Assembly (NCBI GenBank): GCA_964019335.1
Contig: OZ025691.1
Coordinates: 372,001-436,000 of the forward strand
Direction of reading: 5' to 3'
Source: Diplonema japonicum
Lineage: Eukaryota > Euglenozoa > Diplonemea > Diplonemida > Diplonemidae
Length of the DNA: 64,000 bases
A model generated the notes under the pieces. It was not told the origin of the DNA. It ran no database searches and saw only the letters and a program-made list of their open reading frames with translations. A program made the position numbers and the translations under genes. Positions 12,181-22,638 of this stretch are shown here, in pieces (within the stretch, counting starts at the first letter, position 1; every line of letters begins with the position of its first letter).

Positions 12181-13994
12181 ATGCCGATTCTCAAGATTTT
12201 GGGCTCCCCCGAGATACTCGCGGGGGTCAAAACCGATGGTAGAAAGGAAATGCTTGTGTGGACTGTGGAACCGGGGAAGCAGCTGGGGAGGCATGCGGAG
12301 AACCTGAAGAGAATTCTAACACTTCCTAACACATTGCCAGGGATGACCGGGTATAAGCTCTACAGAGTAAACCGGGGCGAGAAGGGGGAAGAAATCGACT
12401 GGGACCTAACACACAAAGAAGTATCGGGCACGGGAATGCCCCTGCAACAAATATGGGTAGAAAGGGACGAGTCCGTTCCCATTCCCGTCGAAGAAGAAGA
12501 AGAAGAACAACAACAACAAGAGGAAAAAGAAGAAGAAGCGCCACCTAACCCCCCGCAGCCACAACAACAACAACAACCACAACCACAACAACGTATCAAC
12601 CCACCGCAAGCATCCTCACGGCCGCCTTTTTATGAAGCTGCAAAATGCGGCTGGATCACCATCCGCAGAAAACAAGGCCGCACCCCAGAGTACTACATAC
12701 CTATTGCAGCACCTTTGTCAAGCGGTGGGACAACAAACAGTCTTTGCGGGAAATGCGTGAAACAGCTCCAAGCGGTTGAAGACCGAGTGACGTGGAGCCC
12801 CGTTGACGAGCACCCTGCACCGATACGGCCAAACACTTCCTATGAAAGAGGCTGGATACTCGGGAAATTATCATATGTCAAGAAAGGCGGGAAGTGGGTT
12901 AAGTCATTCGGGGCGGACTGGGAAGACAGGTGGTTCAAGGCAGGCCCAAACGGCCTCCATTACTACTCAACAGATGTCATCAGCGATGGCAACAACACAA
13001 AGGGCAAGGCGAAGAACAGCAAGGTCTTCACATCCCATACGTCGCTCATCCCGGCCCCGAGCAAGGACGAGTTTCCCGCGCTTAAAAACAGGCCCAATTC
13101 TACACTGTGTTTCGGCCTTAGATTTTCACACCCCGAGGAAGCGCTTCTCATGACCGCAAAGGACGAGGCCGACAAGCTTCGATGGATGAACTTCCTGTCG
13201 TCGACTCTTAAAAAGCTCACCCAAGACGAAGCATGGGCTGCCGAGTCCGACCCGGTTACCAACAAGGTAAAAAAAAAAAAAAAGAAATAATAATAATAAT
13301 AAAGGATTTGGTATCGAATACCTTGGCTCGCATCGCGGACTTCAAGGGGATTATTTCTGCAGTTCAGGGACAAACGCAAGAGTATGGAATTAAAAAAAAA
13401 AAAAAAAAAAAAAAATGGAAAAATCAAAAAAAAAGGGAGTTGGAAGAAGCGGCCAATGCGGAGAGAAGGGCGCAGACTGCCCGAGCGGAATGCGAGCATC
13501 TGCTACGCGGGGCTGACAGAGGGGAGGGAGAAGTGGCGAAGATAATGGCACAAATCCGTGCAATGAAGAAGATGCTGGAGTCGGAGCACCACGACGCTGT
13601 AAGAGAACGTGATGAAGCAGTGAGAGAGCTGACAGAAGCAAAGCAGGCTTGTGAAAAGATAGGGAGCCTACTCAGAGAGACGAAGTCGAATGCGTCCAAA
13701 AAGGAGCAAGAAGCGGAAGGTATAAAGGAACAGATACAAAGGCTGAAGGCGGAGAAGGCCGAGTTTGTCGCCAGCAGAAACGAAGTCTTCTCCCGTTGGC
13801 GCAAGATGGAGGAACACCATGTTGCAAAGCACTCCAACAAGACCGCGCTCCTTGCCTTCTCACCGCACGACTCCCCCTGCCACCCACTACGCGTGTCGAA
13901 TGACGAGTACCCTTCCCATTCCAAAATGTTGTTGCTCTCTACTGCATCGCAAGCCCCGCCGCCTAACCTCTCTGCTTACCCATCTCATGAGTGA
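12181..13994 (+). CDS. PH-domain protein with C-terminal coiled coil, three exons
   Basis: Exons 12181-13266, 13305-13381 and 13436-13994 join in phase (introns of 38 and 54 nt, almost pure A/G with little pyrimidine). About 573 residues. Residues 104-140 are acidic then Gln/Pro-rich. A PH domain lies at about 223-352: it opens ERGWILGKLSY, continues WEDRWFKAGPNGLHYYS and closes ADKLRWMNFLSSTLKKL, the usual C-terminal helix with Trp. PH domains bind phosphoinositides or proteins at membranes. Exon 3 codes a charged coiled coil and a Pro/Ser-rich end. The 54-nt second intron divides by three without a stop, so retention would add a Lys-rich stretch. Confidence 0.75.
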
Positions 13995-14272
13995 TGCCTC
14001 CCCCCCCCCCTTCTTTCTCCTGTAATATTTATTGTTGTTTTTTTTTTTGTAGGGTGTTTATACAGTTTTTTTTTTTTTGTTTTGTTTTCTTCTTTTCTGT
14101 TTATTCTTTCCTGTTTTCTATCCCCCCGCTCGATGCTTTAATTGCTGGCTTACCAGCATTCTTCTCGCTGTATGTCGTGTCTTGCGCGTCGGCCTGCCAC
14201 GCGAGGCATATGGTCACAATACGAGGGGGGTGACCAAGCAAAAAAAATAGAGAAAAAGAAAAGAAAAAAGAA

Positions 14273-14974
14273 ATGGCATCCTCTGGTGTGAAATGGGTGG
14301 TTGCCGGGTGGGCGTACTTTATTACAGAGAACCTCGTCCTCTCCGAGAACCGATCGAAGATAATAGAGGTGCTGGGGGACAAGGGGTACCACGGTGTGTA
14401 TTCCTTCTGCAGCCTCACCTCTGTGGGGAGCATTAGCTATGGTGTCATGAAGTACAGGGTGAGGGGTGGGTCCGTAGGCGGGGCAAGGAGGGTCGTAGGG
14501 AGCTTGCTTGCTGGACTCGGCGCTGGGGGGCTTGCTCAAGGGTTCCCTGCACTAAGGAACGTCATGGAGATAGGGGCGGGTGATGCAAAGTCATTCTGCC
14601 CCATTGATCTTGGGTACAAGAAGAATGCAGAAGGAAAGGAGGTGTACGGGCTTAAGAGAGTGACGCGACACCCCCAGCTATGGTCCCTTGCGGCGCTGGG
14701 CACGGGTGCGGCTATGGTTTCCGCTTGCCCAACTGTCATGGCCACAGGCCTCGGTTTTGTTCCTACCGCAATTTTTCTGGGGGCTCACCAAGACTCACGT
14801 TTTTCCCGTGGCATCGGAGGCACCCTGAGCCCCGAAGCAACCAATACCACCTCCCACTTCCCCTTCGTGGCAATCGCAGACGGCAGTCAGTCTCTCGCAC
14901 AAGCCTGGTCAGAGTGCAAACAAACTAACGCGCTCATGGCCTCTATCGGGGTGTTCCTCTACTCCGTTCTCTGA
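14273..14974 (+). CDS. NnrU / Z-ISO family membrane protein
   Basis: 233 residues, one exon, several hydrophobic helices. Family marks: GVYSFCSLTSVGSISYGV (44-61), matching the LYSL...L...YG segment of NnrU proteins; VTRHPQLWSLAALG (about 128-141); an HQDSRFSRG block (about 170-178); and a final TSHFPFVAIADG segment (about 191-202). NnrU-domain proteins are membrane haem proteins linked to bacterial denitrification and, in plants and algae, to 15-cis-zeta-carotene isomerase. The conserved RHP His is present. Which reaction applies here cannot be told from sequence; no carotenoid gene is nearby. Confidence 0.7.
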   Translation: MASSGVKWVVAGWAYFITENLVLSENRSKIIEVLGDKGYHGVYSFCSLTSVGSISYGVMKYRVRGGSVGGARRVVGSLLAGLGAGGLAQGFPALRNVMEIGAGDAKSFCPIDLGYKKNAEGKEVYGLKRVTRHPQLWSLAALGTGAAMVSACPTVMATGLGFVPTAIFLGAHQDSRFSRGIGGTLSPEATNTTSHFPFVAIADGSQSLAQAWSECKQTNALMASIGVFLYSVL

Positions 14975-15012
14975 TGAGAATAAACACAAAAAAAAAAAGA
15001 AAAAAAGGAGAT

Positions 15013-15051
<39 letters not shown>

Positions 15052-15261
15052 CTTCTACCCTTTCCCCGAGGACCGTCAAATTTTAACTTTGTATTCTGAT
15101 TTAGTGAGACTAAAAAAAAAATAAAGAGAAAAAAAGAGAAAAAGAATTGTGGAGGAAAAAAAAAAGGGGGGGGAAAAGGCCCTCGTGTTTTTGTTTTTTT
15201 TTCTTTTTTTATGATATTGCACCCCCCCTTTCCCTGTTTCAATTTACTTTCCTTTTTTTTT
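14975..15261. other. Intergenic spacer, T-rich
   Basis: A T run of more than 30 bases at about 15014-15046, then mixed sequence and further A and T runs. The - strand reading GTTAAAATTTGAC at about 15078-15090 also occurs on the + strand near 5106, perhaps an old repeat. No gene is seen. Confidence 0.5.
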
Positions 15262-15300
15262 TACTGCTTTCTTTATACCCTTCCCTCTCATCCTGTTCAG
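15262..15300 (+). promoter_or_regulatory. Predicted trans-splice acceptor
   Basis: A nearly pure pyrimidine tract ending CCTGTTCAG, 18 bases before ATG 15319. Among the clearest signals in the window. Confidence 0.6.
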
Positions 15301-15318
15301 CACTACATCCAGACAAGG

Positions 15319-16440
15319 ATGTCGACGAGGGACAATGGCCTGCAGGGCAAAGCGGTACGAACGTCTGCTCATTGGACGAAGCTCCCACCAAACGAGCAGC
15401 ACAGCCTCGCAGCCGACAATGAGCTTAGAAAGGAGGTGCTGAAGGTGAGCCGTGAGGGCGGTTCAAGGATGCTTGAAGCAAGACCACAGGTCGTTTCTAA
15501 AGAATGGACTCCGCTTGTGCCGAAAGAAACCGACCTTGCAAGCACCGTGAACGCGACCGGGGTCAAAACCTGTCTGAAAGAGTTTGTGGAGAAGGGTAAG
15601 ATATCACGCTACACCACGTCCTCTATTAAAGCTCTTCAGGAAGGCGTTTTAAAACACGTTTGCGCGAAAACATCAAACGCATCATATGTAGCTGTCCAAC
15701 GGTGGGCCCCTCGAAACGGAGCATGGGGAGATTGGAATCGTAAGGGAGCTTTGGGAATATTATTGGAATGCGCCGAATCGTGGTGCGAGGGAAATGTGAC
15801 TCCAGGCCTGAGAAGAATTGCAATGCACAACACAGTGGGTGTCGTGAAGGATTCGTTGCAACATTCTGCTGACGGTAGCACAATGCCGCCGCCATCTAAG
15901 AGAATGAAGAAGGAGGTGGACGAACGGGACAGCCTGCCCTGCAGCCCGGACCATCTCCGTAACTTCCTTGATCTCCAAAACAAGGCTGTCATATGGCGAA
16001 CAGACGTCCTCAGTGAAATGGTCAAAGACCACAACGACGCACCAAAGGTCATCATAGAGACCGCCGCCGCGAGCAAACGTGGCGAAGATGTTCTTGCAGG
16101 TCTTGTCGACTCCATCGTGCTACCCAACGACCATGCTATTTGGAGCTATGTCTACCCTGCTTTTTTAGACATTCAAAATGCGCGCAACGAGGCAGCTCGA
16201 TTAGCAAAGCTTCGCGAAGAGTGCAAGGCGAACCTGCAACGCGCCGAGGCGGAGGAAAAAGCGAGGCTTGAAGAAACACGCAAAGCCACCACGCGCGAGG
16301 CTCTCAACGTGAAACGAGGCCTCATCATTAGAACAGTTCGGACAATCACTTCTGGCGACGTTCTCATAGGGGGGCTCCTTGAGTATTTCCCTGAAAAAAA
16401 AACGATTCCAAGAGAAAAAAAGAAAAAGAAAAAAAAATAA
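15319..16440 (+). CDS. Unknown protein with Lys-rich tail
   Basis: 373 residues, one exon. ATG 15319 is the first after the pyrimidine-AG signal; the in-frame codon at 15211 lies inside the pyrimidine tract and is unlikely. The body is mixed alpha-helical. A basic PPSKRMKKE motif near residue 195-203 could be a nuclear localisation signal. A charged helix at about 290-335 precedes a tail ending in a Lys run coded by A-rich DNA. I recognise no family. The spacing to the next ATG is only 53 bases, including its acceptor. Confidence 0.7.
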   Translation: MSTRDNGLQGKAVRTSAHWTKLPPNEQHSLAADNELRKEVLKVSREGGSRMLEARPQVVSKEWTPLVPKETDLASTVNATGVKTCLKEFVEKGKISRYTTSSIKALQEGVLKHVCAKTSNASYVAVQRWAPRNGAWGDWNRKGALGILLECAESWCEGNVTPGLRRIAMHNTVGVVKDSLQHSADGSTMPPPSKRMKKEVDERDSLPCSPDHLRNFLDLQNKAVIWRTDVLSEMVKDHNDAPKVIIETAAASKRGEDVLAGLVDSIVLPNDHAIWSYVYPAFLDIQNARNEAARLAKLREECKANLQRAEAEEKARLEETRKATTREALNVKRGLIIRTVRTITSGDVLIGGLLEYFPEKKTIPREKKKKKKK

Positions 16441-16456
16441 CCCCACCCCCCCTCAG
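16441..16456 (+). promoter_or_regulatory. Predicted trans-splice acceptor
   Basis: CCCCACCCCCCCTCAG follows the stop codon of the upstream gene directly. Then comes a 37-base A-rich leader and ATG 16494. Confidence 0.55.
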
Positions 16457-16493
16457 GGAAAATTAAAAGAAAAGAAAATATAGAAACGGTAAA

Positions 16494-19400
16494 ATGGAGC
16501 TCATCGACGACAGTAATGTCGACGAAGAGAGGGAACGCGTCTCGAAGCAGCGGAGGGAGTTGGAGCACCGCGAGCTGAACCTGAACGTTATAGGGGACTA
16601 CTACCAGACGATTAAGGGGCAGTTTTATCTAAGGGAACCCGTTCTGCACAAGTACCAATCAGCTATAGATTGTTGCAAAGATGAGCTGGACAGAGCCGTT
16701 GCGGATATCGAGAAGAAATACTTCGTTCATGAGGAGCTGCCAGAGCGGACTGTTGATGACGACACAGCTTCATCCGAGGAAGCTGATGAGGTTGCCATCA
16801 AGGTGTTCGACATCGCAAAGGCACACCCCGAACTGTTCGTCCACCTTTACAGAGACGTGTTCCAGGACAATGCCATCGCAGGGTACGTCATGAGCACTGA
16901 GAACACAACAAGCAACATCGGGACAAAACTGCGTGTCATTCAAAATGTGAGAGGTTGTGTGCTGCCCGATCTCACAGACCTCTTCCTTTGCTGCGTCAAG
17001 GAATGCCTCTACGATCACTGCAAGGTCGTCATCGACACACACCACGTCAAGATAGACCCCTCCGTTATGATGTACAGCTGTAAGACGTGCGACCTCTCTC
17101 TGATAGCTTCCCTGTTCTCCCTTAAGAAAGGCCTTCGCGGATGCTTCCTCATCGCTTTTTTGGTGTCCGTCATTGAGGGTGCTCCGCAAAAGGTCATCCA
17201 CGGCCACTTCGACACAGGCAGTTTACGGTTTTTCCCTCCCACAGCCACGTATCCAGGGAGATGTTTCGGGCTTGCTGGTTGCGATAACACTCACGTCGTG
17301 TCTCTTCCTTCCGCGTGTTTCAGAGGAGCTGCGTGTTTTGAAGTGACGGTCAACGCCGAGACACTCTCCTGTCTCGATGAGAAGTTGATCATCGGGTGGC
17401 GCAGTAAGAAGTGTAACGACGCGTGCATCCCTGGGATGGACGAGGCCGGTCTCTCATGGGGCATCTCCTTTGAAATAGAAGACATGTCCCTCCGGGCCTT
17501 GAAGGTGTACTGCGGGGAGACTAACGACATCACGTCGAGCAACGTGCGCATACCCCTGAAGGCTCATGGCGAGTACAAGGTGGGGTGCGTTATAAACAAA
17601 GATCTTGCACACATGAGTGTCTTGGTGGATGGGCGGCAAATAGGGATCGCTTTTCTTGAATGCGCTTTCGATGCCTCCATGTTCCCAGCTGTCTTCCTGA
17701 GAGGCTGCCCGCATGAAGGACATCACGGCTTTCGAGCGATCTCCGTCACATCCAACTTAGAGGAGGTGGTGCACAAGGGTGGCGTCACTGTAACCGACCC
17801 TGTTGCAGTCTTTATGGAGACAGGCGTGGAGCTGTTCGTGGAACACGGCATGGTGGGCTCGCAGGGGATCATCCCGAGTGACATTGTTGAGAGGATAAAA
17901 CTGTTCCCCGAGTGCGGGGACGAGTTCGCTGCCTACAATATAAACGCAAAAAAGAACCTGGCTGCGAACCGGCCGTGCAGCGTGGGGCCGCTGAACCTGT
18001 GCCTGTACCTTGGCTACTATGAATCTGCTCGTCGCTTGGCACAGTCTTCGTACACCGCCCCCGACTCGAAGGATTCCCTCGGCAACACACCTCTTTTTCT
18101 TGCTGCAGGACGTGGCTACACATCTATCGTTAGTATACTCCTCTCCAGACGAGCTGACGTCAGCCTTGTTTCAAGCTCAGGCGTAACTGCACTTCACGCA
18201 GCACTCATCGGCGGTTCAGAACCTGTTGTTCTCATGATCCTCGATGCTGTCGAAAAGTTGGAGAGCAGCAAAGCCCTCTCTGTGTTGAACCACTTGCCGG
18301 GTGCATACAAGGAGTCGGCGCTGCTCACCAGCATACGGTGTGGGAACATCCAGGTTGTGCAGAAGCTGATCGATTTGAAGGTAGCGCACGGGTATCCCAA
18401 CAGTAGAGGGGACTATGTTGTTACATTCGTTTGTAAGACAGGCTCTGAGGAGGCTGCTGAGATAGTGCTCAGCTCGCCACTCGTGACGACAGAAGATGTC
18501 AATAAAAAGGAGGCCACGCCCAGCCGTGCCACCGCGCTGCATTACGCCGTGAGCAGGGGCATGGTCGGTACTGTGGAAATGTTGCTTGCAAAGGGTGCGG
18601 ACCCGAACCCGAAGCTGAAGGATGGCAGCACGCCGCTCGTTCTGGGGATACGAAGCAAAGAGGAGCAGGTTGTGGGGATGCTGCTGCGGCAGATGGACGC
18701 CGACGACCTCACTGTGCGGGACAAGGCTGGCAACACCCCGCTGCACCTTGCATGCACTCTGGGCTTGAACGACTCCGTCGCGCGGCTGCTGCAGCTAAAC
18801 GCACGTGTGGTGGGGATTCCAAACAAGCTGGGCGTGACGCCATTGATGTCCGCACTCGTACACCTTCACTTCCACATAGCACTTGAGGTGGCAATGCGGT
18901 CGCCTGCCACTAATATCGACGCCACGGACTACCAGGGCTACAGCGCCTTGTCGCACGCAGCTGCTGTTGGGTGCATACCCGTCATTGAGTGCCTCCTTGA
19001 CCAGGGGGCTGACGTGTGCGTCAGGAACAAAAGCAATAAATGCCCCTTGCTGCTGTGCATTGAGTTTGGCAAAGAGGAGGCGGCACTTGAGCTTCTCAAT
19101 GTAGCTCACTCGCGCATTAATTTTGTGAAAGACCCCAACGGCACTTTGGCAGACTACGCCTTCAGGGCGGGAATGGAAAAACTGTTCAAAAAGCTGCTCT
19201 CGCTAGGTGTGTCGAGTGCATATCTAAACGAAAAGGTGCCTGTGAAATTGCTCCGGCAGCAAAGCGCCAAGGCAATTGCCAGGAGACAAAAGTTAAGTTT
19301 CATTGCAGCTGACAGTCCCCATGGCCAATCCTGCATTAGAAGATCGGTTGTTCGCTCGTTCTGTGAAGTGGGATGTGTCCTATCGTGCGACTTCATAGCA

Positions 19401-22226
19401 ACAAATGAAATTCTGCAGGCAGCTCGGCTCAGCGTGCACATCTCTTGGGAGGTGCAAGACGAGGTACTCGCCTGTGCATTGTTGGCATTGGCAGCCGTGT
19501 GCACATTTCCCGGTTACACTCCGCCCCTGGCGAGGACCGATGAAGAGGTGCTGCGGCACCACATGTGCTTATGGTGCGCAGAGCACTTGAACGACTTCGC
19601 TGCGTACAGTGCACTGTCCCAGCTTATTGAAAGCAACTCTGACGACCACCCCCTGCTTAACGACCCCCCGTGCAGCGCGTTACAGTTAAGGAACTTCGTG
19701 TGGCCCTTACTCGGGACATTCGAGGAACAGGTAGAGTACGTTAAAGGTTTAGAGCTGGATACATGCACAGCTCATTTTGAGGTGTCTAGTACCTTATTCA
19801 TAGATGCTGAACAGCCTATGAGGAAGGTACTTGAAGGCATTGTAGGGGAAGACCCTTCTGCTTGCGAGGAGATCCGGAGCCACCCCGAGCTGAGGGGTGT
19901 AACCAATACGCTGGGGATGAACGTGCTGCACGTGGCGTGCGTGATGGGCGACCTTGAATGTGTAAGAGCGGCACTGGACATTGGTGCTGACATCAACACA
20001 CCGTGGCACGGAGGGCATTCACCCCTTATGCTAGCCATCGCGAACAAACATGCAAACATAGTTTACGAGCTACTGAGCCACCTCGAGTTAGACATTGAGA
20101 TGAAGTCACGGACTGGCTGCACCGCCTTGTCTGCTTCGTTGGTGCACTTGCCCGAGGTGGCCAAGGTCATCCTCTCAAAGCCGTCTGCCCCCGTGATGCA
20201 AACGTGGAACGACGTGTATCCACTGTCTCTGGCCATCAAGCAAGGGTTTAGCATCGGGGTCATCCAAACATTGTTACAGACCGCAAACACACTGCAGGGC
20301 GGCATGTTGGGCTTTGCTTTGGAGGCGTGTGCCCTGCAGAACCTGGATGTAGTGGAGGCGTGTGTTGCATCCATCGACGTGGTGCGGGGCCACATGCTGC
20401 TGGTGAGCCTCATCGAGCACCTCCCATCAGACCAAGCGCTGCAGGCACGAGTTGCGAAACTAGTCAAGCACGCGATGCTGCACACATTGTCGCAAGCTTC
20501 CGTGTGGAAGAACAACCTTACGCAGAACATCTTGCATTTGTGCTGCAAGGCGCAAGCCGTGAAGATCATCGACACCATACAGCGAGCCATTGGTAACGAG
20601 CTGTCAGTGTCGGAGAAGGATAAGTGCAAGAAGACCCCCCTCGAGTATTTAAATGGTTCCACCGATCTGGACAAGTCTACTGGCGTCGCACGGTTGATAA
20701 AGAAGACGGACATGAAGAGAGTCCGAAAGTGGTTGTTGAAGAACAGCACTTTGCTAAAAGAAAGGTGCATGGTGAGTATGGTATTCAAATTGACGGACAG
20801 TGCTGTGCTGGCAGAAAACACGGGCAAGGCGGGGAACGATCTGGCGTTCGAGTTCTGGGTGTGCATTGTGCTGGTGATGTGGTTTCGAGGGGACAGCACT
20901 CTGGTGTTCGAGAAGACACCGCACGCATGGGTGAAACGGTGCGACCCGCTACTGTGCGTGTCCTTCTTGCACATGGCGTTTCTCTCGTCGGCGGTCAACA
21001 GGAGCTTTTGTTCACCGCCGAGCAGGCAAAACAGCTGTATGAGGTACACACCCGTACCGCCAGCCTTTTCGGCGAACGCAATGGATATAAGAAGCACCCG
21101 AAGCACACCTTTCGAGCATTTTGTAACGCACCTGATGAACATACGAAACAAAGCAGATCAGGACCACTCGGGGAAGGTCATGGAGCTGCTAGCAAGGTTC
21201 GGGCACCATCGAATCCTGCGCATGCTGCTGTCCAGATACACAAGCGTCATCGTCGACATGCCTGTCGTGACGAGAATGCGAGTTGTTCAAGCAGCAGCGG
21301 CAAGCTGTCGTGCAGACTGTTTAGAAGTCCTCACAACCACAGACAAAGGCTGGTTCGCAGACTCTTCTGTGCGAAGGGTGCTGTTTGAATGCGTCATCAC
21401 CGGGAAGGAGAACTCCGAAGGCGAAAAAGACAGATGCGTGCAGCTGCTTCTAAACTGCCGCTACCCACTGTCCATCAAAACCCTGCAATGGATAGAACAG
21501 CGTGAAGGGACGCTGGACGTTAAGAGCACTGCCCTACAGGACAACCTCCTACACATCGCTGTCATCAACAGCCAGTCTGATGTGGTCGAGATGCTGCTCA
21601 AGTCCGATAGCTTTTCGTTCACCGCGGAACCGAACATTTTCAACCTGAGAGCGATCGAGTATGCAACCCGACCGAACACTTGGAAACTGATTCGAGAAGA
21701 CGAGCGGAACATAGGGTTTACAGTGAGGTGTCCCGACTTTTTGATAAATTGGTCCGATCTGCAGGTGAGAGCCGGGAAGGTGGGTGCAATGGTGCCACCT
21801 GTTAAGACGTTGCTACAAGCTTTGGAGGAGGAGTGTTTGATTGTCGAAACAGCAGTCGAATCTGAATTTACAGGTACTTGGACGGTGTCATCGACTATGG
21901 CGCAGCTGAATAAAGCAGCTGCTTCGATTGGTATAAAGATGTTGAAGATTCCCAGTCTCGTGCCTGTCCAGTTCCAGGCGTCACTTTGTGATGTTGATGT
22001 GCACCGTATCTCGCCTCCCATGAGGCATATGGCGCTTCGTCATCAGCTAGAAGCTATTAATCTCCGTTCATTCCACGTAGAGGTTCCCTTCACGCCCTTC
22101 TGGGGTTACCCCAAGAAGCCGTACACTATTCAGAGGCAATCCATACCTATCGGCCCCCCAATCCCCGAGCCGCCCGCCCCGCGCCGCTACAGCACCTTTA
22201 CCCCGTTCGGTAAGAAGCACGATTGA
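16494..22226 (+). CDS. Giant SPRY and ankyrin-repeat protein
   Basis: 1910 residues in one exon. Residues about 1-235 are helical and unassigned. About 241-410 resemble a SPRY/B30.2 beta-sandwich: LIIGWRSKKC, LSWGISFEI, then EYKVGCVINKD followed by MSVLVDGRQIGIAF. Ankyrin repeats occupy about 525-930 (for example GNTPLFLAAGRGYTSIVSIL and GNTPLHLACTLGLNDSVARL) and about 1140-1310 (GMNVLHVACVMGDLECVRAA), with another near 1684 (DNLLHIAVINSQSDVVEMLL). Both domain types bind proteins, so a scaffold or substrate-recognition role is likely. No catalytic domain is seen. The frame at about residues 1425-1560 reads less naturally than its flanks. Confidence 0.85.
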   Translation: MELIDDSNVDEERERVSKQRRELEHRELNLNVIGDYYQTIKGQFYLREPVLHKYQSAIDCCKDELDRAVADIEKKYFVHEELPERTVDDDTASSEEADEVAIKVFDIAKAHPELFVHLYRDVFQDNAIAGYVMSTENTTSNIGTKLRVIQNVRGCVLPDLTDLFLCCVKECLYDHCKVVIDTHHVKIDPSVMMYSCKTCDLSLIASLFSLKKGLRGCFLIAFLVSVIEGAPQKVIHGHFDTGSLRFFPPTATYPGRCFGLAGCDNTHVVSLPSACFRGAACFEVTVNAETLSCLDEKLIIGWRSKKCNDACIPGMDEAGLSWGISFEIEDMSLRALKVYCGETNDITSSNVRIPLKAHGEYKVGCVINKDLAHMSVLVDGRQIGIAFLECAFDASMFPAVFLRGCPHEGHHGFRAISVTSNLEEVVHKGGVTVTDPVAVFMETGVELFVEHGMVGSQGIIPSDIVERIKLFPECGDEFAAYNINAKKNLAANRPCSVGPLNLCLYLGYYESARRLAQSSYTAPDSKDSLGNTPLFLAAGRGYTSIVSILLSRRADVSLVSSSGVTALHAALIGGSEPVVLMILDAVEKLESSKALSVLNHLPGAYKESALLTSIRCGNIQVVQKLIDLKVAHGYPNSRGDYVVTFVCKTGSEEAAEIVLSSPLVTTEDVNKKEATPSRATALHYAVSRGMVGTVEMLLAKGADPNPKLKDGSTPLVLGIRSKEEQVVGMLLRQMDADDLTVRDKAGNTPLHLACTLGLNDSVARLLQLNARVVGIPNKLGVTPLMSALVHLHFHIALEVAMRSPATNIDATDYQGYSALSHAAAVGCIPVIECLLDQGADVCVRNKSNKCPLLLCIEFGKEEAALELLNVAHSRINFVKDPNGTLADYAFRAGMEKLFKKLLSLGVSSAYLNEKVPVKLLRQQSAKAIARRQKLSFIAADSPHGQSCIRRSVVRSFCEVGCVLSCDFIATNEILQAARLSVHISWEVQDEVLACALLALAAVCTFPGYTPPLARTDEEVLRHHMCLWCAEHLNDFAAYSALSQLIESNSDDHPLLNDPPCSALQLRNFVWPLLGTFEEQVEYVKGLELDTCTAHFEVSSTLFIDAEQPMRKVLEGIVGEDPSACEEIRSHPELRGVTNTLGMNVLHVACVMGDLECVRAALDIGADINTPWHGGHSPLMLAIANKHANIVYELLSHLELDIEMKSRTGCTALSASLVHLPEVAKVILSKPSAPVMQTWNDVYPLSLAIKQGFSIGVIQTLLQTANTLQGGMLGFALEACALQNLDVVEACVASIDVVRGHMLLVSLIEHLPSDQALQARVAKLVKHAMLHTLSQASVWKNNLTQNILHLCCKAQAVKIIDTIQRAIGNELSVSEKDKCKKTPLEYLNGSTDLDKSTGVARLIKKTDMKRVRKWLLKNSTLLKERCMVSMVFKLTDSAVLAENTGKAGNDLAFEFWVCIVLVMWFRGDSTLVFEKTPHAWVKRCDPLLCVSFLHMAFLSSAVNRSFCSPPSRQNSCMRYTPVPPAFSANAMDIRSTRSTPFEHFVTHLMNIRNKADQDHSGKVMELLARFGHHRILRMLLSRYTSVIVDMPVVTRMRVVQAAAASCRADCLEVLTTTDKGWFADSSVRRVLFECVITGKENSEGEKDRCVQLLLNCRYPLSIKTLQWIEQREGTLDVKSTALQDNLLHIAVINSQSDVVEMLLKSDSFSFTAEPNIFNLRAIEYATRPNTWKLIREDERNIGFTVRCPDFLINWSDLQVRAGKVGAMVPPVKTLLQALEEECLIVETAVESEFTGTWTVSSTMAQLNKAAASIGIKMLKIPSLVPVQFQASLCDVDVHRISPPMRHMALRHQLEAINLRSFHVEVPFTPFWGYPKKPYTIQRQSIPIGPPIPEPPAPRRYSTFTPFGKKHD

Positions 22227-22521
22227 ATGGCAATCCCTCTCCCCCCCCAAAAAAAAGAAAAATGTTTTCACATTTTTTTGTTCTCTCTCAGTTTTAGGGC
22301 TGTTGCTCTTTTTTTTTTTTTTTTATCTTTCTTTTTTTTTACCCCGAGGCTTCGGTCAGTTGCTTTTTTTTATCTTCCCACTCCCACTTTCTCTGCGACT
22401 TTTTCTTTTTCTGTAAAACACGAGAATTATAAAAAAAGCACAAAAGAAAAAGAAGAAGAAGAAAAAAAGGTGGTGGTGGGGTGTGTGATTTGTCTTTTTC
22501 GAAAAATAAGACAAAAGAAAA

Positions 22522-22603
22522 ATGGCGTTGCCACCGATCTCAGTTAAGGAAGCCATTGAAAACTGGTTGGACACGCAGTGGGAGAAGAACAAGATAGCGG
22601 TAT

Positions 22604-22638
<35 letters not shown>

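Noticed and set aside
20063-21151. 362-codon open frame on the - strand
   Set aside because: Antisense shadow inside the ankyrin gene; no family resemblance or splice signals.
20624-21388. 254-codon + strand frame overlapping the ankyrin gene
   Set aside because: Mostly compositionally odd; only a short part reads naturally, noted as a possible frameshift rather than a gene.
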